DNA of 64,000 bases. It comes from Salegentibacter echinorum (lineage in GTDB: Bacteria > Bacteroidota > Bacteroidia > Flavobacteriales > Flavobacteriaceae). Below the pieces are notes generated by a model. The model had not been told where the DNA came from and did not search any database. It was given only the letters and a program-made list of their open reading frames with translations. Positions 1 through 9,644 of the stretch are shown here, in pieces. Each line of letters begins with the position of its first letter. The first letter of the stretch is position 1. The position numbers were made by a program, and so were the translations under genes. The stretch is from the NCBI RefSeq assembly GCF_900129445.1, contig NZ_FQVT01000004.1:124001-188000 (forward strand), given 5' to 3'.

Positions 1-1225
1 CTAAGTTTTGGGTTAGGGCATCTATTTCACTTCCGGGTTCTATCACGCCGGGTAGTTGCATAAGCATTGGCATGGCGAGGGATTCCTCATACATAAAACG
101 TTTGTCAAAAAACCCTTTTTCCCCTAAATAGAAACCTTGATCTGTGGTGTAAACAACCAGTGTATTTTCAGCTAATCCAGACTCTTCAAGATAATCTAAA
201 ATTTTTCCCACACCATCATCAACCGCAGCAACTGTAGCCATATAATCTCTTATATAGCGTTGTCCTTTCCATCTAGCAAGTTCTTTTCCGCTTAAATTGG
301 CCTCGTGAAAAGCGTCATTTTTAGGTCGGTAGCCTTCATTCCAGGTGGCACGTTGTTCATCGGTCATTCTTCTAAAATCTGTTTTCCAAGGATTGTGTTT
401 AAGGGAATCACTTCCTTTCGCAACCGTCATTTTTAGGTCGTGACCTTCATACATATCCCTGTAGATTGTTTGTAGTTGCTGTTGTGCTGCAACCTGTCCT
501 TCGTGATCGGCAAAATAGCTATCGGGAAGTGGAAATTCTACCGAGTCATATTTGTTTATATGTCTTAAAGGTGGCATCCAGTTTCTATGCGGCGCTTTAT
601 GCTGCACCATAAGCATAAATGGCTTATCTTTTTCTCTTTTGTTTTTTATCCAATCCAGACCTTTATCGGTAATAATATCTGTAGCATAACCTTTAATGCG
701 AGTAGTATCTTTTCCATCAATAAAATCTGGGTTGTAATAATTCCCCTGATCTACCAATATATTCCAATAATCGAATCCTTGTGGCAGGCCGTGTAAATGC
801 CATTTTCCAATAAGGGCAGTTTGATAACCTGCTTCTTCCAAATATTTTGGAAGGGTAGGTTGGGAGCCGTCAAAAACTTCACCGTTCATCCTAAAACCAT
901 TAACGTGACTGTGTTTCCCCGTTAATATTACAGCACGGCTGGGACCACAAATAGAATTAGTCACAAAATTATGATTGAACTTTACACCATTTTCGGCAAT
1001 CCTGTCAATATTAGGAGTTGGAGCAAGTTGACTTATGGGATGACCATAAGCACTAATTGCCTGGGCGGCGTGATCATCGGTCATGATGAAAACGATATTG
1101 GGTTTCTTCTGTTTTTCTTTTTGGTCTTCTTTATTTCCTTCAGAAGAATTCTTACAGGAATTGAAAAGTAAAAGAGAAAACATCAAAAAGAAAACTAAGT
1201 TGAGTGGGGATTTTTTACAGCGCAT
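1..1225 (-). CDS. S1-family sulfatase lipoprotein (partial, 3' end outside window)
   Basis: Read on the minus strand from an ATG at 1225, about 408 codons are visible with no stop before the window edge, so the C-terminus is missing. The N-terminus is a lipoprotein signal with lipobox FNSC (Cys24). Metal-binding Asp50-Asp51 lie in a FIMTDDH motif. The formylglycine signature C-G-P-S-R is at residues 93-97, which marks a Cys-type type I sulfatase that needs maturation. A later TTDQG stretch is a further metal-site motif. The ILTGKHSH context after the signature resembles N-acetylglucosamine-6-sulfatase-like S1 subfamilies, but subfamily and substrate are uncertain. It diverges from the regulator at 1321. 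No canonical formylglycine-generating enzyme is present in the window (the SUMF1 protein at 36276 lacks the cysteines). Confidence 0.9.
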   Translation of the reverse strand, partial: MRCKKSPLNLVFFLMFSLLLFNSCKNSSEGNKEDQKEKQKKPNIVFIMTDDHAAQAISAYGHPISQLAPTPNIDRIAENGVKFNHNFVTNSICGPSRAVILTGKHSHVNGFRMNGEVFDGSQPTLPKYLEEAGYQTALIGKWHLHGLPQGFDYWNILVDQGNYYNPDFIDGKDTTRIKGYATDIITDKGLDWIKNKREKDKPFMLMVQHKAPHRNWMPPLRHINKYDSVEFPLPDSYFADHEGQVAAQQQLQTIYRDMYEGHDLKMTVAKGSDSLKHNPWKTDFRRMTDEQRATWNEGYRPKNDAFHEANLSGKELARWKGQRYIRDYMATVAAVDDGVGKILDYLEESGLAENTLVVYTTDQGFYLGEKGFFDKRFMYEESLAMPMLMQLPGVIEPGSEIDALTQNL

Positions 1226-1320
1226 ATTTAAATATTTGTTTCAAATAGGAGAGCTAAAATACAAAAACTGTGTAATTTTGTTAGAGAATTCACCTATACA
1301 AAAACTGCACAAAGCCATAA

Positions 1321-4059
1321 ATGAAGTATCTCAACGCCCATATTGTTTTATTTATAAATCTTTTGTTACTAAGTTTTTATGGCTTTTCACAAGAGCTTAC
1401 GCCACCTATACATAATTATACATCTACAAATTATAAGGCAGCTAGCCAAAATTGGGGAATTGATGTTTCTTCAAATGGGATTATCTATGTAGCGAACAAT
1501 CAGGGTTTACTAAGTTTTGATGGACAGACCTGGGAGTTGCATCCTTTACCTAATGGAGGTATTGTTCGATCTGTATTTGTGAATGAGAATAGAATTTACA
1601 CGGGATCCTATAAAGAATTTGGTTATTGGACAGAAGATGCTACCGGGGCCCTTTATTATACTTCCCTAATTCCCAGTGTAGAAAAAAATAGTATGAAGAG
1701 CGAAGAAATATGGGGAATTCTTTCTTATAAGGGAAGGATTTACTTTAGGTCTTTCGGCGGGATTTATAAATATGAAGATGATAAAATAAAAGAAATTGAT
1801 AATGTAGTAAGCAATAAAATGATCGTTTACCGGGATAGCTTAATAGTTGCGGTGCGAAATAAAGGCTTGTTTTATTTAAACGATGAAGATAAGCTGAAAC
1901 CAATGGCTAATCAAAAACTACTTCAGGATCAATTAATCGTAGATATGGCTGTGGATAATGAAGCACTGCTTATTGGAACCCGGGAGGCGTTATACACTTA
2001 CACCAAAAAAGGGGCACGCTTGTACCCAGATAAAAAGTTATTGAACATAATACGGGATTCAGAATTGAACCATATTATGACTACAGATCAATCTTTAATC
2101 ATTGGTACTGTAAAAAACGGACTTGTAGATTACGATAAAGAAGACAGAACACAGCTGGTTTTGAATAGAAATAACGGACTGCAAAATAATACTGTGCTTG
2201 GTTTTGTACAGAAACATGGTAATTTATGGTTGAGCCTTGATAATGGTATTGATAGGATAGAACTTGATTCTCCTATACATTATTATACCGACGATACCGG
2301 AGAATTGGGAGCGGTTTATGATTTGGCATTCCAAGATGGGAGGATGTATCTTGGTAGTAACACCGGGGTTTATACATTTAAAAATAACAAATTAAGGCTT
2401 ATTGAGGGAGCTAAAGGGCATACCTGGAATCTGTCTGTTTTTAATAACACTCTTTTTGCCAATCATAATACCGGCACTTTTAGAGTAGTAGATGATTCTT
2501 TTATTCCTATAGAAAATACCACCGGAAGTTTTAATATGACGCCTATTTCTGGCGATTCTTATTTTATTAGCACCTATACTGGTATCATTAATTTCAATTT
2601 TACCAATAATTCGCTAACCCGATTGGATCGTGTAGATTTTCCCGTGAAAAATATTGCTTTTGAAGATGATAATATCATTTGGGCTGCCCATCCCTATGAG
2701 GGTATGTATCGCATTCAACTTAATTCTGATTTGAAAAGCGTAAAAGCCCTAAAGAGAATAGAACTACCAAGAGGAGGAAATACTATAAATACCAATATCT
2801 ACAGAGTGAATAATCATCTGGCTCTGTATAATGGAAAACAGTGGTTAACCTACAATTCCTTTAACGATAGTATAGAGGGGTTTGAAGAGCTGGCCAAATT
2901 CAATGGGCATAAATTGCTGCTAAAGGATCGGGAGTTCTATTGGTTTAACGACACCCGTAAAAACGTTCTGGAGTTAACTAATTTTGATAATAGCACTATA
3001 ATTGCTTCTGAAAAGTTAAATACCAGGCTGGTTAAAAATTATGAGAAAATCGTTAGAAAAGAAGACTCTGTTTATTACGTAGCTTTAAATGATGGTTTTG
3101 CAAGCGTTAATCTTAAAAAGCTTTTTAAGGATATGGAGCTTATTTCTATAAGTAAACCTGTGGTTAAAGGATTTCAGGATATAGAAAAGCGTTATAATTT
3201 AAATGAGCTTCCGGAGATACCTTTCAAAAATTCACGGAATATAAGCGTTATGACTTCCCTACCTGTATCTGATGCTGTAGGCTTAAGTTATGAATTAAAA
3301 GGTGAGGATTCCAGAAGCGGCGTGATTAAAAACGGAAGTTTAAATCTCCATAATTTAGATCACGGTGAATATACAGTAATGTTCACAGCCCTGGGGCCAC
3401 AAGGGAAGCTCAGTGAATCCAGTAGCTTTGATTTTGTGATTAGTCCGCCCTGGTATTTGTCTTCCTGGATGAAATTTGGTTATGTGATTTTATTTTTAGG
3501 TCTTGTTTTTTGCATCTACTGGTTCAATAAGTTAAAGCTTAGAAAGCAACAATTATTGCTGGAGCAAAAATTTGAAAAGGAGCATAAAGAACGTTTAAGT
3601 GCTTTAGAGAAGGAGCGTTTGTTAAATGAAATTACCTTAAAAAGAAAAGAACTGGCAAATACGACCATGGTGGCTGCTAAGAAGAATGAAGTGCTAATGG
3701 AAATTCAAGATGAATTGGGGAAAGATAAAAACAATTTTTCCAACCAGTTTAAGGTAAAGCATATCATGAATAAAATTAATAAAGCCGTTAAAAATAAAGA
3801 TGAATGGAAGGTTTTTGAAACGAATTTTAATGAATTGCATGCCGATTTTTTCAAAGATATCCTGGAAAGATACCCTAAGTTGAGCAGCAAGGATCTTAAG
3901 CTCTGTTCTTATTTAAAAATGAACCTAACTTCAAAGGAAATCGCTCCTTTAATGGGGATTTCGGTACGTGGGGTGGAGGTGCACCGCTATCGGTTAAGAA
4001 AGAAAATGAAACTCGATAAAAAGGAAAATTTATCAAATTTTTTAATAAAAGAGTTTTAG
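1321..4059 (+). CDS. Transmembrane one-component regulator: beta-propeller sensor, Y_Y_Y domain, LuxR-type HTH
   Basis: Signal peptide (about residues 1-23), then a large periplasmic region with repeated beta-propeller-like blades to about residue 640 and a Y_Y_Y-type Ig domain (about 645-708). One membrane helix follows (about 718-737), then a cytoplasmic coiled coil rich in Lys/Glu and a C-terminal LuxR/GerE-like HTH (about 845-905; LTSKEIAPLMGIS then RGVEVHRYRLRKK). Unlike hybrid two-component PUL regulators it has no histidine kinase or receiver domain, so the sensor appears to be joined directly to the DNA-binding domain, as in SusR-like regulators. It lies 223 bp upstream of the first susC, and the two susC promoters share a motif. 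It probably senses the glucan oligosaccharide and activates both operons (inference). Confidence 0.85.
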   Translation: MKYLNAHIVLFINLLLLSFYGFSQELTPPIHNYTSTNYKAASQNWGIDVSSNGIIYVANNQGLLSFDGQTWELHPLPNGGIVRSVFVNENRIYTGSYKEFGYWTEDATGALYYTSLIPSVEKNSMKSEEIWGILSYKGRIYFRSFGGIYKYEDDKIKEIDNVVSNKMIVYRDSLIVAVRNKGLFYLNDEDKLKPMANQKLLQDQLIVDMAVDNEALLIGTREALYTYTKKGARLYPDKKLLNIIRDSELNHIMTTDQSLIIGTVKNGLVDYDKEDRTQLVLNRNNGLQNNTVLGFVQKHGNLWLSLDNGIDRIELDSPIHYYTDDTGELGAVYDLAFQDGRMYLGSNTGVYTFKNNKLRLIEGAKGHTWNLSVFNNTLFANHNTGTFRVVDDSFIPIENTTGSFNMTPISGDSYFISTYTGIINFNFTNNSLTRLDRVDFPVKNIAFEDDNIIWAAHPYEGMYRIQLNSDLKSVKALKRIELPRGGNTINTNIYRVNNHLALYNGKQWLTYNSFNDSIEGFEELAKFNGHKLLLKDREFYWFNDTRKNVLELTNFDNSTIIASEKLNTRLVKNYEKIVRKEDSVYYVALNDGFASVNLKKLFKDMELISISKPVVKGFQDIEKRYNLNELPEIPFKNSRNISVMTSLPVSDAVGLSYELKGEDSRSGVIKNGSLNLHNLDHGEYTVMFTALGPQGKLSESSSFDFVISPPWYLSSWMKFGYVILFLGLVFCIYWFNKLKLRKQQLLLEQKFEKEHKERLSALEKERLLNEITLKRKELANTTMVAAKKNEVLMEIQDELGKDKNNFSNQFKVKHIMNKINKAVKNKDEWKVFETNFNELHADFFKDILERYPKLSSKDLKLCSYLKMNLTSKEIAPLMGISVRGVEVHRYRLRKKMKLDKKENLSNFLIKEF

Positions 4060-4209
4060 AAAAGTACGGTTTTAACTACTATTTTGAATAAAAAATATTA
4101 CATCATTACTACATCAAAATCAATGACTTTATGGGGTTTATTGATTTTTACAATTTTAACTTTCTGATAAATAGACATTTACACGCATGTGTGATTTGAA
4201 GTAGCGGTA

Positions 4210-4255
4210 GTGTACTATAACGTTTGCGTAGATTTTGCAAAAGGACGTATCTTTA
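4210..4255 (+). promoter_or_regulatory. Promoter of first susC with shared 19-bp element
   Basis: The 19-bp block GTGTACTATAACGTTTGCG (4210-4228) matches 17 of 19 positions of the block at 9645-9663 before the second susC. A Bacteroidota-like -33 TTTG (4223-4226) is built into the block. It is followed after 21 bp by TATCTTTA (4248-4255), one base from the TAnnTTTG -7 consensus. The spacing is identical in the second promoter. The element is probably the binding site of the regulator encoded at 1321 (inference). A further TACTACA copy lies about 106 bp upstream at 4107-4113. Confidence 0.7.
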
Positions 4256-4282
4256 TGTTAAAATTAAGCAAAAATTCAACTT

Positions 4283-7200
4283 ATGAAGTTAAAACTATCT
4301 CTCATTCTATTGGTTTTCTTTTCAGGTTTTGGTTTCGCTCAGGAAACTAAAACGGTAACAGGAACTGTTATAGATCAAAACGATGTTCCTTTATCTGGGG
4401 CTCAGGTAAAGGTAATAGATAAGGAAATATTTTCTGTCGCCGATTTCGATGGAAATTTTTCCCTGGAAAATGTTGAAGTTGGTGATGTTTTTCAAGTTAC
4501 TTTCCTGGGCTTTAAAGCACAAAACGTAGAAGTTACCCAGCAGGATTCTTACCAAATAAATATGGTGGAAGATGCCGGCCAGCTAGACGAAGTGGTTGTA
4601 GTGGGTTATGGTACTCAAAGCAAGCAGGACGTAACAGGAAGTATAAGCAGTGTTAAATCTGAAGAAATTATTAAACAGCCTTCATCCACGGCTACCCAGG
4701 CTTTGCAGGGTAAAGTTTCTGGTGTAAATATTGTGAATAGTGCCGCACCTGGGGCTACTCCCACTGTAACTATAAGAGGATTGGGTACTGCCTTAGGTGG
4801 TAGAAATCCATTATATGTAGTAGATGGTGTTCCCGTAAGTGATATTCAAAATATTAGCCCAGGTAATATTGAGTCCATAGACTTTCTTAAAGACGCTTCC
4901 TCTGCTGCGATCTATGGTGTAAGGGCTGCAAACGGTGTAATAATAGTTACAACGAAAAAAGGAAAATCAGGTAAAGCCAAGTTTGGAATTAGAAGTTATT
5001 ATGGAGCTAAGCCTACTTTGAATCCTGTGAAAATGGCGAATGCTGAACAGTATGTGACCTACTTCAATGAGGAAAATGATGCGATAGGCGGTGATCGTTT
5101 AAGTCAGGATCAACGCTATGATACAGACTGGTATGATGAAGTTACACACATTGGTAGTGTTAACAATACGTCTTTTGATGTTTCTGGTGGTTCTGAAAAT
5201 ATAGATTATTTCTTTAGTTATGATTACTATGAAGAGGAAGGACTGTTAATTGGTCAAAAATTTAGAAGATCTACTATTACGAATAATAATACTTATAAAT
5301 TATTTGATAACAGACTTAAAATCACACAAAATTTAAACCTTGCTTTTAGGGATGAAACGCCTAAACCATTTGGAATTTTTAATACCGCATTTAGGCAATC
5401 ACCTTTAGTGCCGGTTTTTTATGAAAATGGCCGTTATGGAGGAGCTTATTATAATAGGACTACCGGCGAAGCTACTTATATTGCTGGCTCAGATGAAAGT
5501 ATAGGTAATTTAACCAGTCATGGGAATCCAGTTGCAGCCCTCAACTTCTCAAATGAAAAAAATAAGTCTTTCAATATTCAGGGTAGTGTTACTGCGGAAT
5601 TAGAAATTACTGAAGACTTTATTTTCACATCACGTTTTGGTGCAAGGAAAATATTTGTTCGCAGTAGAAGTTTTAATCCTAATAAGGCTAGGTATTTGGC
5701 CAATGATCCAACGAGAACTGAGGAGCAATTTGAAGGATTAAAGAAGGATAATCCTGAAAACACCCAATATGCTAATAACTCGCTAAGATTCAATTCCAGA
5801 GAAAGTTTTAAGTACAACTGGGATAATTTTATAAATTATAAAAAATCTTTTGAAGATCATAGTTTAGATGTTACCCTGGGTGGCTCGAAAGAACAAATAG
5901 GAATTGGAATGACCGATAGTTATACTGCCTATGATGTTCCAGAAGCAAGTCAGTATTGGAGTATAAAGCACGCTACAGACCAATATGATAAGCAAGTGAA
6001 CCAATTTAGTTATACTCCTACAAATTTCTTGTCCTATTTTGGAAGGTTGCAGTATAATTATGCTAGAAAATATTATTTGACAGGCACTATTCGCAGGGAC
6101 GGCTCAAGTACCTTTCAAAATAATTCTGATTACTGGGGGACATTTCCCGCGGTTGGTGTAGGATGGACCCTTTCAAGAGAGAATTTTTTAGAAGGTAATG
6201 AGGTAGTAAATTTCCTAAAATTAAGAGGCTCCTGGGGAAAACTGGGCAATGCTAACGTACCATTAAATACTACACAAATCCTCACTGATCCAGACAGTGG
6301 CTCACAGAATTATGTTTTGGGGCCTGACCAGGATTTGGTTTTCGGGGCATATATTGGTTCTTTAGCTCGTAACCTTAGTTGGGAAGTAGTAGAAGAATTG
6401 AGTGTAGGACTTGATTATGAACTAATAGATAATAGACTTTCTGGTAGTCTGGACTATTATCGAAGAAATACAGAGAATACAATTCTTGAAGTACAGCCAC
6501 TCTTAAATTCTACATTTGCAAATAGATTTTTTGATCACGGTGCAGAAGTGATTAATGAAGGAGTTGAATTTGCAGTAAATTGGAGTGACCAAATAGGAGA
6601 TAAATTTTCATATAATGTGGGAGCTAATTTTTCTTATAATCATAATGAAGTTTCCAATGTTCAAAGGAATTATGATGGTCAGTTAGGTGGAAGTACTGGT
6701 TTAGGCGGAGTTTCTACAAAAAGGTTGGAAGAAGGTCAGCCATTAGGATCTTGGTGGATGTATGATGTTGAGGGGGTTTGGCAAAGCCAGGAGCAAATTG
6801 ATAACAATGCATCACTTGGTGGTGCGAGACCCGGTCATCTAAGGTATATTGACCAAAATGATGATGGTGCTATAGACGAAAGGGATAAAGTATTTCTGGG
6901 AACCTACATTCCAAGCTATAACTATGGAATAAATATTTCCCTTAGTTATGATAATTTCGATTTTAGTGTTGATGGATATGGTGTAGGTGGAAATAAAGTG
7001 TTTAACGGATTAAAAAATGCCCGAATTGGCGGTGAAAATATCACGGCAGATACATTTAATAATCGTTGGACAGGTGAGGGTAGTACAAATAGTAATCCTG
7101 GCGCAGATCGTGATATTCAAGCTTCAAGCTACTATTTGGAAAATGGTGATTTTTTTAGAATCAACAACATTACTTTAGGCTATACCCTGCCGTCCTTTTC

Positions 7201-7402
7201 AAATTTTATAGATAATGTAAGGGTATATGTCTCTGCTCAAAATCCTATATTGATAACTGAATACTCTGGATTCACCCCAGAAATAAGCGGTTATAATCCA
7301 GATAATTCGAATGCGCAAGGACCTTATGGTCGATCTGGATTGGAGCTTGACGCTTATCCTCTTTCAAGTACTTTTTTGGTTGGGGTAAATATTAAATTAT
7401 AA
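4283..7402 (+). CDS. SusC/RagA-type TonB-dependent outer-membrane transporter
   Basis: A 1039-residue SusC-like porin. Signal peptide ends near residue 20 (GFGFAQ). A carboxypeptidase-D regulatory-like domain follows (about 22-100; VTGTVIDQNDVPLSGAQVKV), then the typical DEVVVVGYGTQ segment, a plug domain with the NPLYVVDGVP and KDASSAAIYG motifs, and a 22-strand barrel ending in a hydrophobic/basic C-terminus. There is no STN domain, so no direct sigma/anti-sigma signalling is expected. It is followed 10 bp later by its susD partner and forms the outer-membrane oligosaccharide import pair of the glucan locus. The first 110 residues are very similar to those of the SusC at 9718, which suggests a tandem duplication. 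Confidence 0.95.
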   Translation: MKLKLSLILLVFFSGFGFAQETKTVTGTVIDQNDVPLSGAQVKVIDKEIFSVADFDGNFSLENVEVGDVFQVTFLGFKAQNVEVTQQDSYQINMVEDAGQLDEVVVVGYGTQSKQDVTGSISSVKSEEIIKQPSSTATQALQGKVSGVNIVNSAAPGATPTVTIRGLGTALGGRNPLYVVDGVPVSDIQNISPGNIESIDFLKDASSAAIYGVRAANGVIIVTTKKGKSGKAKFGIRSYYGAKPTLNPVKMANAEQYVTYFNEENDAIGGDRLSQDQRYDTDWYDEVTHIGSVNNTSFDVSGGSENIDYFFSYDYYEEEGLLIGQKFRRSTITNNNTYKLFDNRLKITQNLNLAFRDETPKPFGIFNTAFRQSPLVPVFYENGRYGGAYYNRTTGEATYIAGSDESIGNLTSHGNPVAALNFSNEKNKSFNIQGSVTAELEITEDFIFTSRFGARKIFVRSRSFNPNKARYLANDPTRTEEQFEGLKKDNPENTQYANNSLRFNSRESFKYNWDNFINYKKSFEDHSLDVTLGGSKEQIGIGMTDSYTAYDVPEASQYWSIKHATDQYDKQVNQFSYTPTNFLSYFGRLQYNYARKYYLTGTIRRDGSSTFQNNSDYWGTFPAVGVGWTLSRENFLEGNEVVNFLKLRGSWGKLGNANVPLNTTQILTDPDSGSQNYVLGPDQDLVFGAYIGSLARNLSWEVVEELSVGLDYELIDNRLSGSLDYYRRNTENTILEVQPLLNSTFANRFFDHGAEVINEGVEFAVNWSDQIGDKFSYNVGANFSYNHNEVSNVQRNYDGQLGGSTGLGGVSTKRLEEGQPLGSWWMYDVEGVWQSQEQIDNNASLGGARPGHLRYIDQNDDGAIDERDKVFLGTYIPSYNYGINISLSYDNFDFSVDGYGVGGNKVFNGLKNARIGGENITADTFNNRWTGEGSTNSNPGADRDIQASSYYLENGDFFRINNITLGYTLPSFSNFIDNVRVYVSAQNPILITEYSGFTPEISGYNPDNSNAQGPYGRSGLELDAYPLSSTFLVGVNIKL

Positions 7403-7412
7403 AAAATCAATT

Positions 7413-8876
7413 ATGAAAGATAAATATATTAAAACGGCAGTCTTCGGAATTTTTGCTTTATTTCTAATTGGGTGCAGCGAAGATTTCCTGGATGTAGAAT
7501 CGAAAGAAAATATCGCAGCTGAAGATAGAGATGAAAATTTTGTGCCAGAAGATTTTGTAAACGGTATTTATGGAATGTTTACAGAATGGCCTTATGCATT
7601 TTCTTATTTGGGAATTACTGAAATTATATCAGATAATGGTGATAAAGGAGCCAATCCCGGTGGAACTGGTGCAGATAAACATTTTTTGGATGATCTGAAT
7701 TTTACAAGTACAGTACCATCGGTGGAAGCTATGTACACGCACTGGTACAAAACTATTGGTAGAGCTAATTACGCTATTGCGTATTCCGAGCTGGAATCTA
7801 CCGATGCTGAAATGCAGAAGCGAATAATAGGTGAAGCGAGGTTTTTGAGGGCTTATACCTATTTCTTTTTAGTGCGATCCTTTGGGGCTGTCCATATTCA
7901 GGGAGAAATAACATTTGAAAACGGAGAACCGGTAATTGACCCCGAGGCAGATCTTTCTGTACGAAACTCTAAAGAAGAAGTATATAACTATATAAAGCAA
8001 GATCTTTTATATGCTATGGATGCCCTGCCCGCTAAAAGCGAATATTCAACAGCAAATCTTGGTCGTGCCACAAATGGTGCTGCGACAGCTTTATTGTCTA
8101 AGGTACATTTATATCAGGAAAATTGGGCTGATGCACTGAAATATGCAGATGATGTAATTTCATCTGGCGAGTACAGTTTAGAGCCAAATTACGAGGATAT
8201 TTGGCGTGAATATTCGGAAAATGGGTCTGAATCTATTTTTGAAATTCAAGCACGTGGCGAACCTATCGCCCATGGAGTGCAACAGTATTCTACCACCCAG
8301 GGAGCTCGTGGCACCAGTGGCTGGGGCTGGGGATTTAATAATCCCTCTCAAAGCCTTGTCGATGCATTTGATGCCCAGGGTGATGAGATTAGGAAGAACG
8401 CAACTATAATTTTTGCAGGTGAAATACTGTGGGATGGGAGAGAAGTGAGCTCTTCTGTAGAAAATCCGCGCTACAATGAGAAAGCATATTCTAGTGCTAA
8501 TGCAGGTGCCGGGGATGGAGATAAAAATATAAGGGTGATTAGACTTGCCGAAGTTTACCTTATTAAGGCAGAAGCTGCAAATGAATTAGGACAGACCGAT
8601 GTCGCTGAGACCGCTTTGAATAAGGTACGAAATAGAGTGGATTTAAATAATGTAACTGGATTAGGTCAGGCAGAGTTGAGAAAACAAATTTGGGAAGAAC
8701 GAAGACTTGAATTAGCTTTTGAACATGATCGTTGGTTCGACCTTATTAGAACTGGTCAGGCTGAGGCTGCCATGGCAGCAGACGGTAAAGACTTTAAGGA
8801 AAAACATAACTTGTTTCCTATTCCTGAGGATCAATTAATTCAAACACCAGATATGCCTCAAAATCCAGGATGGTAG
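7413..8876 (+). CDS. SusD/RagB family surface glycan-binding lipoprotein
   Basis: 487 residues. Lipoprotein signal with lipobox LIGC (Cys21) followed by SED, consistent with the acidic surface-export signal of Bacteroidota lipoproteins. The SusD-like TPR fold is recognisable from GEARFLRAYTYFFLVRSFG near residue 145, ATALLSKVHLYQENW near 225, and the C-terminal WEERRLELAFEHDRWFDL with HNLFPIPEDQ. It works as the lid and glycan-binding partner of the SusC encoded just upstream (10 bp gap). A strong terminator follows at 8906. The protein is clearly related to the SusD at 12739 (shared GADK and GWGWGFN motifs). Confidence 0.94.
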   Translation: MKDKYIKTAVFGIFALFLIGCSEDFLDVESKENIAAEDRDENFVPEDFVNGIYGMFTEWPYAFSYLGITEIISDNGDKGANPGGTGADKHFLDDLNFTSTVPSVEAMYTHWYKTIGRANYAIAYSELESTDAEMQKRIIGEARFLRAYTYFFLVRSFGAVHIQGEITFENGEPVIDPEADLSVRNSKEEVYNYIKQDLLYAMDALPAKSEYSTANLGRATNGAATALLSKVHLYQENWADALKYADDVISSGEYSLEPNYEDIWREYSENGSESIFEIQARGEPIAHGVQQYSTTQGARGTSGWGWGFNNPSQSLVDAFDAQGDEIRKNATIIFAGEILWDGREVSSSVENPRYNEKAYSSANAGAGDGDKNIRVIRLAEVYLIKAEAANELGQTDVAETALNKVRNRVDLNNVTGLGQAELRKQIWEERRLELAFEHDRWFDLIRTGQAEAAMAADGKDFKEKHNLFPIPEDQLIQTPDMPQNPGW

Positions 8877-8905
8877 TTTGAATATATTCTTGTTGTTGAA
8901 TTATG

Positions 8906-8942
8906 AAAGCTGTTCTTAGAATGATTAGAGCAGCTTTTTTTT
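8906..8942 (+). terminator. Rho-independent terminator after first susCD
   Basis: Stem AAAGCTGTTCT / AGAGCAGCTTT (11 bp with one G-T pair) around a 10-nt loop, followed by a run of eight or more T. It begins 30 bp after the susD stop, so the first susCD pair is probably its own transcription unit. Confidence 0.85.
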
Positions 8943-9644
8943 AAATATAGTAGTAGAAAATAATCACTGTAGTGTAATCTAACTATTACTTGTGAGATGA
9001 GGTGTCTTTCCAACTAGGAGGAACTTTTTCTCTTGTGGAAGGAATGAAAATTTTTACTCCGATAACTGCTAATCTTGAACCTTTCTACTGCCCGTCAAGA
9101 TAGGCTATAGCCGAAAGGTTCTGAATGAATAAATTAAGATTAAGATATTGTCAACGACTGTTAAAAATTGGAGTCAGAAATAATGAGTTAGTAAATTTGC
9201 TTATTTCTATAGAAACAAAATTTTTGATTTAGCTAAAAAAGATGACATTTTTCAGAATTATGATAAGGTTGTTTTTGTTTAAGATGTGATAGTATTCAAG
9301 TTTAGAAACTCTTAATCAAAAAAAATAAGTAATAATATCACTTAGAGTTTTACTAACAAAAATTAAAGGACTAATTAAGCGCTTTTTGTTACCATTTAGG
9401 AGTGAAATTATTTAAAATAACGGTTCAATAAAACATCATAACTAGGAATTTTCAAAATTATATTTAACAAATAAATCAGTCATAAAATTATGATATTTTT
9501 AGTTTTGAGTAGTGATTTTTATGAAATTTTACCACAACAATACTACTACAAATAGTTTTTTACGGCGTTTTTATTTACATCACCTAGTTGCTAAGTGTTT
9601 GTCGATCAAAATTGTATGTGTTTTTATATTATGATGTATCAGTT
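8943..9644. other. Gene-free interval between the two susCD operons, with a structured hairpin
   Basis: No convincing reading frame was found. At 9077-9121 there is a perfect 9-bp inverted repeat, GAACCTTTC / GAAAGGTTC, enclosing the palindrome GGCTATAGCC (9103-9112). The rest is AT-rich. A TACTACA motif at 9544-9550 lies 104 bp upstream of the same motif in the second susC promoter. Whether the hairpin is transcribed cannot be told from the sequence. Confidence 0.5.

Noticed and set aside
1083-1415. Plus-strand open frames over the sulfatase gene and its upstream region
   Set aside because: They are shadows of the minus-strand sulfatase gene and of the start of the regulator gene.
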